The notes: a model not told the origin generated them from the sequence alone. A stretch of 64,000 nt of DNA from Micromonospora sp. WMMD1102 (GCF_029626265.1 NZ_JARUBN010000001.1:8373001-8437000); one strand, 5' to 3'. Counted from the stretch's first letter, positions 1 to 8,904 are shown. Numbers and translations: made by a program.

Positions 1-124
1 CACCCTCGGCGGCGCCACCAACGGGCTGACCGCGCTGCCCGGCGGTCTGGCCGCCACCGGCACCACCGAGGCGACACCCACCGGGAAACTCCGGCCGACG
101 AGTGCGGAGGCGGTCGGCTCATGA
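1..124 (+). CDS. C-terminal tail of the gene before hemA, probably rex (partial)
   Basis: An open frame enters from the left edge and ends with TGA at 122-124, sharing four bases (ATGA) with the hemA start. The visible 40 residues are Ala/Gly/Thr/Pro rich, with no domain to identify. In Streptomyces and related actinomycetes the gene immediately before hemA in this operon is rex, the NADH-sensing repressor, and Rex proteins there have variable tails. The name therefore rests on gene order only. The overlap implies translational coupling with hemA. Confidence 0.5.
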   Translation, partial: TLGGATNGLTALPGGLAATGTTEATPTGKLRPTSAEAVGS

Positions 125-1590
125 ACCTGCTCGTCGTAGGTGCGTCGCACCGCACCGCTCCGGTCGCCATCCTGGAGCGGCTGGCCGTCGCCGGCACCGA
201 GCTGCCGGAGATCCTGGCCCGGCTGCTCGCCCAGCCCTACGTCGGCGAGGCGGTGGTCGTCTCGACCTGCAACCGGGTCGAGGTCTACGCCGCCGCCACC
301 GGCTTCCACGGCGGGCTCGGCGACATCTGCGCGGTGCTGGCCGGGCACGCCGGAGCCGTACCGGCCGAGCTGGCCAACCACCTCTACGTGCACTACGACG
401 GCGCGGCGGTGGAGCACGCCTTCCGGGTCGCCGCCGGGCTGGACTCGATGGTGGTCGGCGAGGCGCAGATCCTCGGCCAGCTGCGCGACGCCTACCACGC
501 GGCGAGCGAGGCCGAGGCGCCCGGCCGGCTGCTGCACGAGCTGATGCAGCAGGCCCTCCGGGTGGGCAAGCGGGCGCACGCCGAGACCGACATCGACCGG
601 GCCGGACAGAACGTGGTCAGTGCCGCGCTCGACCTGGCCGCCCGGCACTTCGGCGGCGACATCGCGGGCCGCCCGGTGCTGGTGGTCGGGGCCGGCTCGA
701 TGGGCGCGCTGGCCGTGGCCACGCTCTCCCGGCTGGGCGCCGGCCCGGTGGGGATCAGCAACCGGGGTCACGACCGGGCACTCCGGCTCGCCGAGGCGTA
801 CGGCGCCACGGCGGTGCCGATCGCCGAACTCGCCACCGCCCTCTCCACAGTGGACATCGTAGTGGCCGCCACCGCGTCGATCGAGCCGGTCCTCACCCGG
901 GCGACGGTCTCCCGGGCGTTGCGGGAGCGCGCCGCCGACCGGACCGACCCGCTGGTCCTGCTCGACCTCGCCGTGCCCCGGGACATCGAGCCGGCCGTCG
1001 CCGAGCTGCCCGGAGCGGTGGTGATCGACATCGACGGGCTGGCCGCGGCCCAGCCGATCGGCCCGGCCGCCACCGACACCGCTGCGGTGACCCAGATCGT
1101 CAGCTCCGAGGTCGAGTCCTTCCTCACCTGGCTGCGCGGCGCCGACGTCGCGCCGACCGTGGCCGCCCTGCGGGCCCGGGCCGACGAGGTGGTCGCCGCC
1201 GAGCTGCGCCGGCTCGCCCAGCGCCGGCCGGACCTCACCGACGACCAGCGTGCCGAGGTGAGCCACGCGGTGCACCGGGTGGTGCAGCGGCTGCTGCACT
1301 CGCCGACGGTGCGGGTCCGGCAACTCGCCGCCGAGCCCGGCGGCGACCAGTACGCCGCCCTGCTCCGGGAACTCTTCGACCTGGAGGTGCCGGTCACCTC
1401 GCAGGCGGACACCGTGCCGGAGCTCGCCGCCGCCGAGCTGGCCGGAGTACCGGCCGGCAACCGGTTGACCGGGCTGGCCGGGTTGCCCGGCCTCGGTGAC
1501 CTGCCGGCGATCGACGGCCAGGCCGACCTCGGCGCCGGAGCGGCCCTGCGCGCCCAGGTGCCCCGACAGCAGTCCGGAGGAGAACGATGA
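121..1590 (+). CDS. hemA: glutamyl-tRNA reductase
   Basis: First committed step of C5-pathway tetrapyrrole synthesis: NADPH-dependent reduction of glutamyl-tRNA(Glu) to glutamate-1-semialdehyde, in the cytosol. The protein has 489 residues. The N-terminal catalytic domain shows the GASHRTAPV motif (residues 7-15) and STCNR around Cys50, the nucleophile that forms the thioester. A Rossmann motif (VLVVGAGSMG) lies near residue 190, and a helical dimerisation domain follows from about residue 330. The last 60 or so residues are a low-complexity actinobacterial extension. The ATG overlaps the stop of the preceding gene, and the hemA stop overlaps the hemC start (ATGA), so the genes form one transcription unit. 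Confidence 0.97.
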   Translation: MNLLVVGASHRTAPVAILERLAVAGTELPEILARLLAQPYVGEAVVVSTCNRVEVYAAATGFHGGLGDICAVLAGHAGAVPAELANHLYVHYDGAAVEHAFRVAAGLDSMVVGEAQILGQLRDAYHAASEAEAPGRLLHELMQQALRVGKRAHAETDIDRAGQNVVSAALDLAARHFGGDIAGRPVLVVGAGSMGALAVATLSRLGAGPVGISNRGHDRALRLAEAYGATAVPIAELATALSTVDIVVAATASIEPVLTRATVSRALRERAADRTDPLVLLDLAVPRDIEPAVAELPGAVVIDIDGLAAAQPIGPAATDTAAVTQIVSSEVESFLTWLRGADVAPTVAALRARADEVVAAELRRLAQRRPDLTDDQRAEVSHAVHRVVQRLLHSPTVRVRQLAAEPGGDQYAALLRELFDLEVPVTSQADTVPELAAAELAGVPAGNRLTGLAGLPGLGDLPAIDGQADLGAGAALRAQVPRQQSGGER

Positions 1591-2570
1591 GCGAGCGGAG
1601 CGGCACGAGCGTGCTGCGGCTCGGCACCCGGGGCAGCGCACTCGCGCTCGCCCAGTCCCGGACGATCGCCGAGGCGGTGACGGCGACCACCGGCCGCCCG
1701 GTCGAACTGGTCGAGATCGTCACGGCCGGCGACCGGTCCAGCGCCCCGGTGCACCGGCTGGGTGTCGGGGTCTTCGTCTCGGCGCTGCGCGACGCGCTGG
1801 TCGCCGGAGAGATCGACTTCGCGGTGCACTGCTACAAGGACCTGCCGACGGCCGTTCCGGCCGGGCTGCACATCGCGGCGACACCGCCCCGGGAGGACCC
1901 GCGCGACGCGCTGGTCGCCAGCCACGGCCGTACCCTGGCCGAACTGCCCCCCGGCGCCACCGTCGGCACCGGTGCGCTGCGCCGGATCGCCCAGTTGCAC
2001 GCGCTCGGGCTCCAGCTCACGGTGGTGCCGATCCGCGGCAACGTGGACACCCGGATGGGCCGGGTGCACGGCCCGGAGGCCGATCTCGACGCGGTGGTGC
2101 TGGCCCGGGCCGGGCTGCTCCGGCTGGGCCGGGCCGACGAGATCAGCGAAACCCTCGACCCGATGCTGATGCTGCCGGCACCCGCCCAGGGCGCGCTGGC
2201 CCTGGAGTGCCGGGTCGACGACGCCGAGCTGGTCGAACTGCTCGGCGTGCTCGACCATGCACCGACCCGGGCCGCGGTCACCGCGGAACGGGCGTTTCTG
2301 GCCACCCTGGAGGCCGGGTGCAGCGCGCCGGTCGCCGGGTACGCCGAAGTCGCCGAGGGCGACGACGGCGAGGAGATCTACCTGCGCGGTGCGGTGATCA
2401 GCCCGGACGGCACCCGTGACATCCGGCTGTCCCGCACCGGTACGCCCGCCGAGGCGACGGAGATCGGCAAGGCACTCGCCGCCGAACTCCTCGACCTCGG
2501 CGCCGACTCGATCCTCGGGGCGCCTAAGGAATCCGGCGCGAGGACCCAGCATCTTGGAGCTACAGAATGA
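1587..2570 (+). CDS. hemC: hydroxymethylbilane synthase (porphobilinogen deaminase)
   Basis: Polymerises four porphobilinogen molecules into hydroxymethylbilane. The protein has 327 residues, the usual length. It starts with the family motif LRLGTRGSALALAQS and carries the catalytic-site VHCYKDLPT segment. Cys245 lies in LEAGCSAPV and is the attachment point of the dipyrromethane cofactor. It is translationally coupled on both sides: ATGA overlap with hemA, and its TGA overlaps the hemD ATG. All key motifs are intact. Confidence 0.97.
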   Translation: MSERSGTSVLRLGTRGSALALAQSRTIAEAVTATTGRPVELVEIVTAGDRSSAPVHRLGVGVFVSALRDALVAGEIDFAVHCYKDLPTAVPAGLHIAATPPREDPRDALVASHGRTLAELPPGATVGTGALRRIAQLHALGLQLTVVPIRGNVDTRMGRVHGPEADLDAVVLARAGLLRLGRADEISETLDPMLMLPAPAQGALALECRVDDAELVELLGVLDHAPTRAAVTAERAFLATLEAGCSAPVAGYAEVAEGDDGEEIYLRGAVISPDGTRDIRLSRTGTPAEATEIGKALAAELLDLGADSILGAPKESGARTQHLGATE

Positions 2571-4147
2571 TCGGCACCCGTAAGCCCGCAGGTCGCATCG
2601 CGTTCGTCGGGGCGGGACCCGGCGACCCCGGCCTGCTGACCCGCCGGGCGCACGACGCACTCGTCGACGCCGACCAGGTGGTGTACGACCGCAGCGTTCC
2701 CGAGGCCCTGCTGACCGTGGTCAGGGCCGAGGCCAAGCAGGACGCGCAGTTCACCCCGGCCGAGGGGGCGCCGGGTGACGTGGCCAAGGTGCTGCTCTCG
2801 GCGGCCCGGTCCGGCCTGGCCGCCGTACACCTCGTCGCGGGTGACCCGTTCGGGCACGACGCGGTGGTCAAGGAGGTGCAGGCGGTGGCGCGTACCGCCG
2901 TGCACTTCGAGGTGGTGCCGGGGGTCGGCCAGGCCGAAGGGGTGGCCACCTACGCCGGGGTGCCGCTGTCCGGGGTACGCACCGCCGCCGACGTGGACGA
3001 CGTCACCGCGATGGACTTCGAGGCGCTGGCGGCGGCGGTCGCCCGTGGCTCGCTCGCCCTGGCGGTGGACGCCGGTGACCTGGCCGCGATCCGGGACGGG
3101 CTGCTGGCCGCCGGGGTGGACGGCACCACCGCGGTCGCGGTGACCGGCGACGGCACCGGCGAGACGCAATACACCACCACCTCGACGGTGGACAGCTTCG
3201 TCGCCGCCGCGCTCGGCTTCACCGGCCGGGTGGTGCTCACCCTCGGTGTCGGCGTCCCGCACCGGGACAAGCTCAGCTGGTGGGAGAACCGTCCGCTGTA
3301 CGGCTGGAAGGTGCTGGTGCCGCGCACCAAGGAGCAGGCCGGGGTGATGAGCGCCCGGCTGCGCGAGTACGGCGCCATCCCGTGCGAGGTGCCGACGATC
3401 GCGGTCGAGCCGCCGCGTACCCCGGCCCAGATGGAGCGGGCGGTCAAGGGCCTGGTCGACGGCAGGTACGCCTGGGTGATCTTCACTTCGGTGAACGCCG
3501 TACGCGCGGTCTGGGAGAAGTTCGCCGAGCACGGCCTGGACGCCCGGCACTTCGGCGGCGTCAAGATCGCCTGTATCGGCGAGGCCACCGCCGAGGCGGT
3601 CCGCGCCTTCGGCATCCAGCCGGAGCTGATCCCGTCCGGGGAGCAGTCCTCGGAGGGGCTGCTCGCCGAGTTCTCCCCGCACGACGAGATCCTCGACCCG
3701 GTCGGCCGGGTGCTGCTGCCCCGCGCCGACATCGCCACCGAGACGCTGGCCGCCGGGCTGACCGAGCGCGGCTGGGAGGTCGACGACGTGACCGCCTACC
3801 GGACGGTGCGGGCGGCCCCGCCGCCGGCCGAGATCCGGGACGCGATCAAGTCCGGTGGCTTCGACGCGGTGCTCTTCACCTCCTCCTCGACCGTGCGCAA
3901 CCTGGTCGGCATCGCCGGCAAGCCACACGCCCGGACGGTGGTCGCGGTGATCGGCCCGAAGACGGCGGAGACCGCAGGCGAGTTCGGCCTGCGGGTGGAC
4001 GCCCAGCCGGCGCACGCCTCGGTGCCGGACCTGGTCGAGGCGCTGGCGTCGTACGCGGTGGAGCTGCGGGAGAAGCTGGCCGCGATGCCGGCGAAGCAGC
4101 GCCGGGGCTCGAAGGTGCAGGGCCCGACCGCGCTGCGGTTCCGGTAG
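2567..4147 (+). CDS. hemD: fused uroporphyrinogen-III C-methyltransferase / uroporphyrinogen-III synthase
   Basis: Bifunctional protein of 526 residues. The N-terminal half (about 1-245) is a SUMT-type methyltransferase fold with the GAGPGDPGLLT loop at residues 16-26; this family makes precorrin-2 from uroporphyrinogen III with S-adenosylmethionine. The C-terminal half (about 250-500) is the HemD cyclase that closes hydroxymethylbilane with D-ring inversion (FTSVNAVRAVWEKF and FTSSSTVRNLVG segments). The fusion is common in actinomycetes and places the branch to sirohaem/cobalamin in the haem operon. The last 20 residues are basic. No internal break is visible. Confidence 0.94.
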   Translation: MIGTRKPAGRIAFVGAGPGDPGLLTRRAHDALVDADQVVYDRSVPEALLTVVRAEAKQDAQFTPAEGAPGDVAKVLLSAARSGLAAVHLVAGDPFGHDAVVKEVQAVARTAVHFEVVPGVGQAEGVATYAGVPLSGVRTAADVDDVTAMDFEALAAAVARGSLALAVDAGDLAAIRDGLLAAGVDGTTAVAVTGDGTGETQYTTTSTVDSFVAAALGFTGRVVLTLGVGVPHRDKLSWWENRPLYGWKVLVPRTKEQAGVMSARLREYGAIPCEVPTIAVEPPRTPAQMERAVKGLVDGRYAWVIFTSVNAVRAVWEKFAEHGLDARHFGGVKIACIGEATAEAVRAFGIQPELIPSGEQSSEGLLAEFSPHDEILDPVGRVLLPRADIATETLAAGLTERGWEVDDVTAYRTVRAAPPPAEIRDAIKSGGFDAVLFTSSSTVRNLVGIAGKPHARTVVAVIGPKTAETAGEFGLRVDAQPAHASVPDLVEALASYAVELREKLAAMPAKQRRGSKVQGPTALRFR

Positions 4148-4152
4148 CCTCG

Positions 4153-4224
4153 GTCGGATACGCGAACCGAGCCGATGTCGGATTCGCGAGACTGACCGCT
4201 GTCGGATTCGCGAAACGCGAACCA
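4153..4224 (+). repeat. three 24-bp tandem repeats between hemD and hemB
   Basis: Three copies of GTCGGATTCGCGA (first copy has A for the second T) start at 4153, 4177 and 4201, exactly 24 bp apart, directly after the hemD stop. The remaining 11 bases of each unit are less conserved. The regular phasing (a little over two helical turns) would suit a repeated protein-binding site, but no regulator is identified. Confidence 0.75.
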
Positions 4225-4386
4225 CTGTGAGGCACGCTCGGTTCTGAGGCACCATCGGTGCTGGGGCCGTCGGCGGCACGGGGCCGTCGCGGCAGGGTCC
4301 GTCGGCGACACTGGGCCGGCACGGACCCGAACGACCCGGGGGGACACCCGGGTCGCGTGCCGGCCGGTCGGCCGGAAGGAGTGACG

Positions 4387-5454
4387 ATGTCGTACCCCGA
4401 GATCCGTCCGCGCCGGCTGCGCCGGTCCCCGGCGGTCCGCCGGCTGGTCGAGGAGACCCGGCTCGCCCCGGCGGACCTGGTGCTGCCGATGTTCGTCAAG
4501 GAGGGGCTGGCCGAGCCCCGGCCGATCGCCTCGATGCCGGGCGTGCTCCAGCACTCCCGGGAGTCGCTGCGCAAGGCGGCGGCCGAGGCCGTGCACGCCG
4601 GCATCGGCGGGATCATGCTCTTCGGGGTGCCGCTGCACAAGGACGAGGCGGGTTCCGGTGGCACCGACCCGGACGGCATCCTCAACGTGGCGATCCGGGA
4701 CGTGGTCGCCGAGGTCGGCGACGCCACCGTGGTGATGAGCGACCTCTGCCTCGACGAGTTCACCTCGCACGGGCACTGCGGACTGCTCGCCCCGGACGGC
4801 ACCGTCGACAACGACGCCACGCTCGCCGCGTACGCCGAGCTGGGGGTGGCGCAGGCCGAGGCCGGGGCGCACCTGGTCGGGACGTCCGGAATGATGGACG
4901 GCCAGGTCGGGGTGGTCCGCAGGGCGCTGGACGCCGCCGGGCACACCGACACCGGCATCCTGGCGTACGCGGTGAAGTACGCCTCCGCGTTCTACGGCCC
5001 GTTCCGGGAGGCGGTGGAGTCGTCGTTGCGGGGGGACCGCCGCACCTACCAGCAGGACCCGGCCAACCTGCGGGAGTCCCTCCGGGAGGTACGCCTCGAC
5101 GTCGCCGAGGGCGCCGACATGGTGATGGTGAAGCCCGCCCTGCCGTACCTCGACGTGCTGGCCGCGGTCCGGGCCGAGGTGGACGTACCGGTCGCCGCGT
5201 ACCAGATCTCCGGGGAGTACTCGATGGTCGAGCTGGCCGCCGCGAACGGCTGGATCGACCGGGAGCGGGCGATGCTGGAGACGTTGACCTCGATCCGCCG
5301 GGCCGGTGCCCAGGTCATCCTCACCTACTGGGCCGTCGAGGCGGCCCGGATGCTCCGCGAGCGCCGCCACCAGGAGGTCGCCCAGTTCAGCCCGACCCGG
5401 TACGCCCCGCCCGCCGGGTTGTCCAGCCCGCGGACCCGGTCCCAGCGGGCGTAG
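4387..5454 (+). CDS. hemB: delta-aminolevulinic acid dehydratase (porphobilinogen synthase)
   Basis: Condenses two 5-aminolevulinate molecules to porphobilinogen. The ATG at 4387 is chosen because GGAAGGAG (4374-4381) precedes it by five bases. Schiff-base lysines are Lys197 ([14 protein letters not shown]) and Lys249 ([12 protein letters not shown]). The metal loop [14 protein letters not shown] keeps two of the three cysteines of the zinc enzymes. The family normally ends soon after the helix ending [10 protein letters not shown]. Here about 27 further residues follow, encoded by the reverse strand of a sigma-factor relic, so the natural 3' end appears to have been replaced. The catalytic core is complete. 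It lies about 240 bp after hemD in the same direction. Confidence 0.95.
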   Translation: MSYPEIRPRRLRRSPAVRRLVEETRLAPADLVLPMFVKEGLAEPRPIASMPGVLQHSRESLRKAAAEAVHAGIGGIMLFGVPLHKDEAGSGGTDPDGILNVAIRDVVAEVGDATVVMSDLCLDEFTSHGHCGLLAPDGTVDNDATLAAYAELGVAQAEAGAHLVGTSGMMDGQVGVVRRALDAAGHTDTGILAYAVKYASAFYGPFREAVESSLRGDRRTYQQDPANLRESLREVRLDVAEGADMVMVKPALPYLDVLAAVRAEVDVPVAAYQISGEYSMVELAAANGWIDRERAMLETLTSIRRAGAQVILTYWAVEAARMLRERRHQEVAQFSPTRYAPPAGLSSPRTRSQRA

Positions 5455-5630
5455 GCGCGGGTCGTCGCCTCGTCGGTCGCCTCCCGGGCCAGCGCGTCGT
5501 CGCGGAGGCTCAGCGCCAGCGCCCGGTAGACCCGGTCGCTGTACGCCCGGTAGAACGCGTCGAACGGCTCGGCCGCGACCTGACCGGCCGGAACGCCTAC
5601 GCCTACCGGATCGCTGGCCACTGCTTCCAT
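5325..5630 (-). pseudogene. N-terminal fragment of an ECF sigma factor gene, antisense to the hemB 3' end
   Basis: From an ATG at 5630 the reverse strand encodes about 80 residues that look like region 2 of an ECF RNA polymerase sigma factor: FDAFYRAYSDRVYRALALSL, then [20 protein letters not shown], then [14 protein letters not shown]. Region 4 and the rest of the protein are missing; the frame ends at 5325 inside hemB. The fragment overlaps hemB by 130 bp. It is most simply a relic left by a rearrangement that also gave hemB a new C-terminus. The family assignment rests on the pattern of these motifs. Confidence 0.68.
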
Positions 5631-5720
5631 GTCCGGTACACGCGCTGCCCGGACCGGACGTTCCCTCCGACCCCGCTGGGTTGCGCTGGCGGCCCGGCTG
5701 ACCAGACGAGCGGCCCGGCG

Positions 5721-5858
5721 GCGGAGCGGGGGTAGTCGGCGCGGAGACTGTCGAGCTGGGTGCACAGGCGGGGCACGGCGGCCGGGGTTGCGGAGCGGGG
5801 GTGGTCGGCGCGGAGACTGTCGAGCTGGGTGCACAGGCGGGGCACGGCGGCCGGGGTC
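5721..5858 (+). repeat. 69-bp tandem duplication
   Basis: Two copies of a 69-bp unit, 5721-5789 and 5790-5858, differ at only two or three positions. Each contains GAGACTGTCGAGCT followed by GGGTGCACAGGCGGGGCA. 69 bp is 23 codons, so a reading frame would survive the duplication, and on the reverse strand one frame repeats TQLDSLRADHPRS. I see no convincing intact gene here. See the related copies at 5926-5960 and 30661-30695. Confidence 0.8.
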
Positions 5859-5925
5859 GCCGGCGTGGTGATGCGGTTCGGGTCGACCGGCGGGTGGGCG
5901 GGACCGGGGTTCGGGCAGGCCGGGA

Positions 5926-5960
5926 GGGTGGGCGCACAGGCGGGGCAGCTCGACAGTCTC
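5926..5960 (+). repeat. short dispersed repeat, copy 1 (second copy at 30661)
   Basis: GGGTGGGCGCACAGG followed directly by CGGGGCAGCTCGACAGTCTC. It shares both modules with the 69-bp repeats just upstream, but the CTCGACAGTCTC module is inverted and on the other side. Almost the same 35 bp recur at 30661-30695 inside a probable gene. The stretch 5631-6060 otherwise has no gene I can support. Confidence 0.7.
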
Positions 5961-6060
5961 ACTGGCGACTATCCCGACCCGCACCCGACCCGACGTCAGA
6001 TCGCCGGCTCGAAAATCTCTGGCAGCGCCGGGTTAGCCGATCAGCCCGCAAGACAGGGCA

Positions 6061-7086
6061 CTAGTTGGCGCCGTCCAGCCGGTGCGCCAGCTCGGCCACG
6101 TCGACGCCGTACTCGTACCACTCCCGGTCGGCCTGGAAGCCGAGGTCGGCGTTGACCGCCCGCATCGCGTCGTTGGTCCGGGCGTTCCAGGTCTGCACCT
6201 CGGAAACCTTGGGCTCGGCCGAACGCAGCTCGAAGAGCATCCGCGCCTTCATCGCCCGGTCGATGCCGAAGCCCTGGTGCTCCCGGCCGACGATGGTGTC
6301 CCACTGGTCGGCCCGGGTCGGGTGGTGGGCCGGCACGACGACCTCGGTCAGCCCGGCCACCACACCGGTCTTCTCCTCGACCGCGAGCACGATGTAGGGC
6401 TTCATCCCACGCCGGTGCAGACAGTTGAGGCTGTCCCGCAGGCGCTGCGGGTCGTGCGAACTCGGCCGCAGGTCCAGGTCGCCGTCGTCGACGTCGCGGG
6501 TTTCGGCCTTCGCCATCGCGTACGGCTCGATAAGGTCCTCCGGCGGGCCGCCGGGGCAGAACTCCAGCCGGTATCCGGGGCCGATTCCCTGGGCCATCTC
6601 GCCGAGCGCGGTCCAGTCCACCGTGCCGAGTCGCAGTACGCTGCGGTCCTCCTCGTACTCCCGGGCGAAGCCGAGCGCCTCGTAGAACCCGACCGCGGGC
6701 GTGTCGCCGATGACCTCGACACCCATCGACCGGAAGCCCTCCTGATAGGTGCGGCGGGCCGCCGTGGCGATCAACTTCCGGCCGACCCCGCGGCGCCGGG
6801 CCGCCGGGTGCACCATCACCTCCAGCACCCCGATGTCACCGAGCAGGAGTACGTGGGTGTGCCCGAGGATGCGCCCCGGCTGCCCGTCGGCCGAGGGCTC
6901 GTCCTGGATGATCCAGGAGATGCGGCGTTCGCCGGGCATCACCTCGCAGAGGTACTCCCGGAGCATGCCGTTCTCCCACAGAGGGTCCTCCGGCAGGTCG
7001 GCCGCGAAAACCGCGTTGATCGCGTCCAGGAAGGACTCGATCTCCGCGGCCGGGGCGGTCCTGGGATCCCACTCGCGCACCATCAC
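6061..7086 (-). CDS. GNAT family N-acetyltransferase with two GNAT domains
   Basis: 341 residues. The N-terminal domain carries the acetyl-CoA binding signature VHPAARRRGVGRKLI near residue 115, with ALGFAREYE as the usual closing strand/helix. The C-terminal half (about 200-335) has the remains of a second GNAT fold (VGREHQGFGIDRAMK; VNADLGFQ), an arrangement seen in actinobacterial double GNATs related to mycothiol synthase. The substrate cannot be read from sequence. Start is ATG 7086 or the adjacent ATG at 7083. The stop lies just beyond the repeat cluster. Confidence 0.85.
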   Translation of the reverse strand: MMVREWDPRTAPAAEIESFLDAINAVFAADLPEDPLWENGMLREYLCEVMPGERRISWIIQDEPSADGQPGRILGHTHVLLLGDIGVLEVMVHPAARRRGVGRKLIATAARRTYQEGFRSMGVEVIGDTPAVGFYEALGFAREYEEDRSVLRLGTVDWTALGEMAQGIGPGYRLEFCPGGPPEDLIEPYAMAKAETRDVDDGDLDLRPSSHDPQRLRDSLNCLHRRGMKPYIVLAVEEKTGVVAGLTEVVVPAHHPTRADQWDTIVGREHQGFGIDRAMKARMLFELRSAEPKVSEVQTWNARTNDAMRAVNADLGFQADREWYEYGVDVAELAHRLDGAN

Positions 7087-7155
7087 GCGTCTAGCTTGCC
7101 GTCAACCGCAGTCTGGCGAAAGTGCCCAGTTCTCCAATGTGTCGAGCACATTACG

Positions 7156-8631
7156 CTAAGTCCTACTGTCCGTGCCGTACCTGTTGGCGGTCTCGAACAC
7201 CGATTGCGCATATGGCCGCACGTCATTGTAGGAAAGGATGGCGCTCCACCAGTCGGCGGCGACCGACAGGTTGCGGCCTCCCTTGCACAGATAGTTACCG
7301 GCCGCCAGAGCCGCGTCGTCGATGCTGTGCGGGTTCTCCACGCCGTCACCGTCGGCGTCGGCCCCGATCTCCGCCCAGGTGGTCGGGATGAACTGCATCG
7401 GCCCGACCGCGCGGTCGTAGGTGGCGTCCCGGTCGAGCCGGCCGTCCTCGGTGTCCATGATCCGCATCCGACCGCCGTTGCCGTCCAGCGGCAGGCCGAT
7501 GATCTCGGGTGCGGCGACCCCGTTCGGGCCGAGGACCGCCCCGTTCGCCCGCCCGTGCGACGACTCGACGTGCCCGATCGCGGCCAGCGTGGTCCAGCGA
7601 AGCTGGCAGCTGGGCGTGGTCTGCCCGACCCGCATCTCCGCGTAGCCGTACGCCTGGAGGGCGGTGGGTGAGATCCCGACCCGGGGCCCGACCTGCGCCG
7701 CCCAGCCGGCGAGTACGTCCGACGGACGGCCACCGGTCGCGTTCCACGGCGGCGCCGGCACGCTCGGCGTGCCGAACGACGGCGGGCTCGGCAGCCCCGA
7801 CGGCAGCCCGCCGGGCGCGACCGGGAACCCCTCCAGGCTGGGCGAAGCCGGTGGTGGAGTCGTCTCGGCACCCGGCTGCGCCGACCCGGCCTGGCGCGCG
7901 GTGGCCGGGAGCAGGAAGGCTCCCGCCGCGCCGGTCGTCGCGACCAGGGCGAAGAGCAGCAGCGCCGGCAGGGTCAGCCGACCGCTCGGCCGCTTCGACC
8001 AGGCGCGGACCGCCCCGGGCGACGGCCAGCGGGCGACCGCGTGCGCGAACCGGACCCGGATCCGCCGGTTCCGTCGGGCCGGCGCGGTCGCCGGTGTGTC
8101 GAGGTCGATGACCGTCTCGTCCGGTTTGCCCGCCGGCCTTTCCGCTGGCTTCTCCACGACCGGCCCGCTCGCCGTGCTCGCGGCGTCCGGTCGTGCCGCG
8201 CCGGCCGCCGTCGGCTCGGTGTCTGCCGTCTCCGGTTCTGTGGTGCCGGCTGTCTCCGGCCTGCTGTCTGCCGTCTTCGGCTCCGGCGCGTCGGCTGCCG
8301 CCGGGCGGGCCTCGGCCGGGGCCGGTCCTGCCGTGCCCGGGGCATCCGGGGTGGCGTCGGCCGGGGGCAGGTCCGAGGTGCCGGCGGCGGTGGAGCCGGC
8401 GTCGGCCGGGTCCAACTTCTCGGCTCGGGTCTCGACCGGCTCGGGAGCGGGGTGGGCCGGCGCGTCGGGCTCGCGGCGTGGGCGGGGCACGGCGGCCGAT
8501 GGTGAACCGGAGTCGGGATCCGGAGCGGCACCCGAGCTGGCCAGTGGCCCGTCGAAGACCGGCGCCGCAGGCCGCAGTGGTCGAGTCGTAGAAGTCTCCT
8601 CGCGCTCCGCCACCCGTCGAGTATTACCCAT
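7156..8631 (-). CDS. membrane-anchored lytic murein transglycosylase
   Basis: 491 residues. Residues 1-200 are a cytoplasmic Ala/Pro/Glu/Thr-rich low-complexity stretch, followed by a basic patch and one membrane helix (LTLPALLLFALVATTGAAGAF). After a Pro/Ser linker, the outer C-terminal domain (about 310-490) is a transglycosylase of the MltB/SLT_2 type: AIGHVESSHGR contains the catalytic Glu, and GPMQFIPTTW and YNDVRPYAQSV follow. It would cleave peptidoglycan glycan strands to 1,6-anhydro ends. An N-terminal cytoplasmic tail is typical of Micromonosporaceae homologues. The fmdB-like gene starts 38 bp away on the other strand, giving a compact divergent promoter region. Confidence 0.86.
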   Translation of the reverse strand: MGNTRRVAEREETSTTRPLRPAAPVFDGPLASSGAAPDPDSGSPSAAVPRPRREPDAPAHPAPEPVETRAEKLDPADAGSTAAGTSDLPPADATPDAPGTAGPAPAEARPAAADAPEPKTADSRPETAGTTEPETADTEPTAAGAARPDAASTASGPVVEKPAERPAGKPDETVIDLDTPATAPARRNRRIRVRFAHAVARWPSPGAVRAWSKRPSGRLTLPALLLFALVATTGAAGAFLLPATARQAGSAQPGAETTPPPASPSLEGFPVAPGGLPSGLPSPPSFGTPSVPAPPWNATGGRPSDVLAGWAAQVGPRVGISPTALQAYGYAEMRVGQTTPSCQLRWTTLAAIGHVESSHGRANGAVLGPNGVAAPEIIGLPLDGNGGRMRIMDTEDGRLDRDATYDRAVGPMQFIPTTWAEIGADADGDGVENPHSIDDAALAAGNYLCKGGRNLSVAADWWSAILSYNDVRPYAQSVFETANRYGTDSRT

Positions 8632-8669
8632 GGACCGTCGAACGTCAGGTCTGGTCGTACGCTGTTGGT

Positions 8670-8891
8670 ATGCCCCGGTACGAGTTCCGCTGCCGCGCCT
8701 GCGGCGACACCTTCGAAATCGACCGGCCGATGGCCGAGGCCTCGGCTCCGGCGTCCTGCCCGCAGGGGCACGACGACACGGTCAAGCTACTGTCCACGGT
8801 GGCGTTCACCGGTCGTGGCGCGGGGGGTTCCGCCCCGCCGCCGGTCGCGCCGAGCGGCGGCGGCTGCTGCGGCGGGAGTTGCGGCTGCTGA
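8670..8891 (+). CDS. FmdB family zinc ribbon protein
   Basis: 73 residues. It opens with MPRYEFRCRACGDTFEI, the hallmark of FmdB-type regulators, with a CxxC knuckle at residues 8-11. The C-terminal pair is altered: CPQGH replaces the usual CPxC, so zinc binding may use Cys and His. The tail is Gly/Cys rich (GGGCCGGSCGC). Small FmdB proteins are widespread in actinomycetes and poorly characterised. Confidence 0.85.
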   Translation: MPRYEFRCRACGDTFEIDRPMAEASAPASCPQGHDDTVKLLSTVAFTGRGAGGSAPPPVAPSGGGCCGGSCGC

Positions 8892-8904
8892 GGCCGTAAC
8901 CCAA

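Noticed and set aside
768..2660. Long reverse frame of 630 codons across hemA and hemC
   Set aside because: It is the mirror of GC-rich codons in two clearly identified genes and shows no motif of its own.
2378..4279. Reverse frame of 633 codons across hemD
   Set aside because: Same shadow effect; His/Arg/Gly-rich composition without domains.
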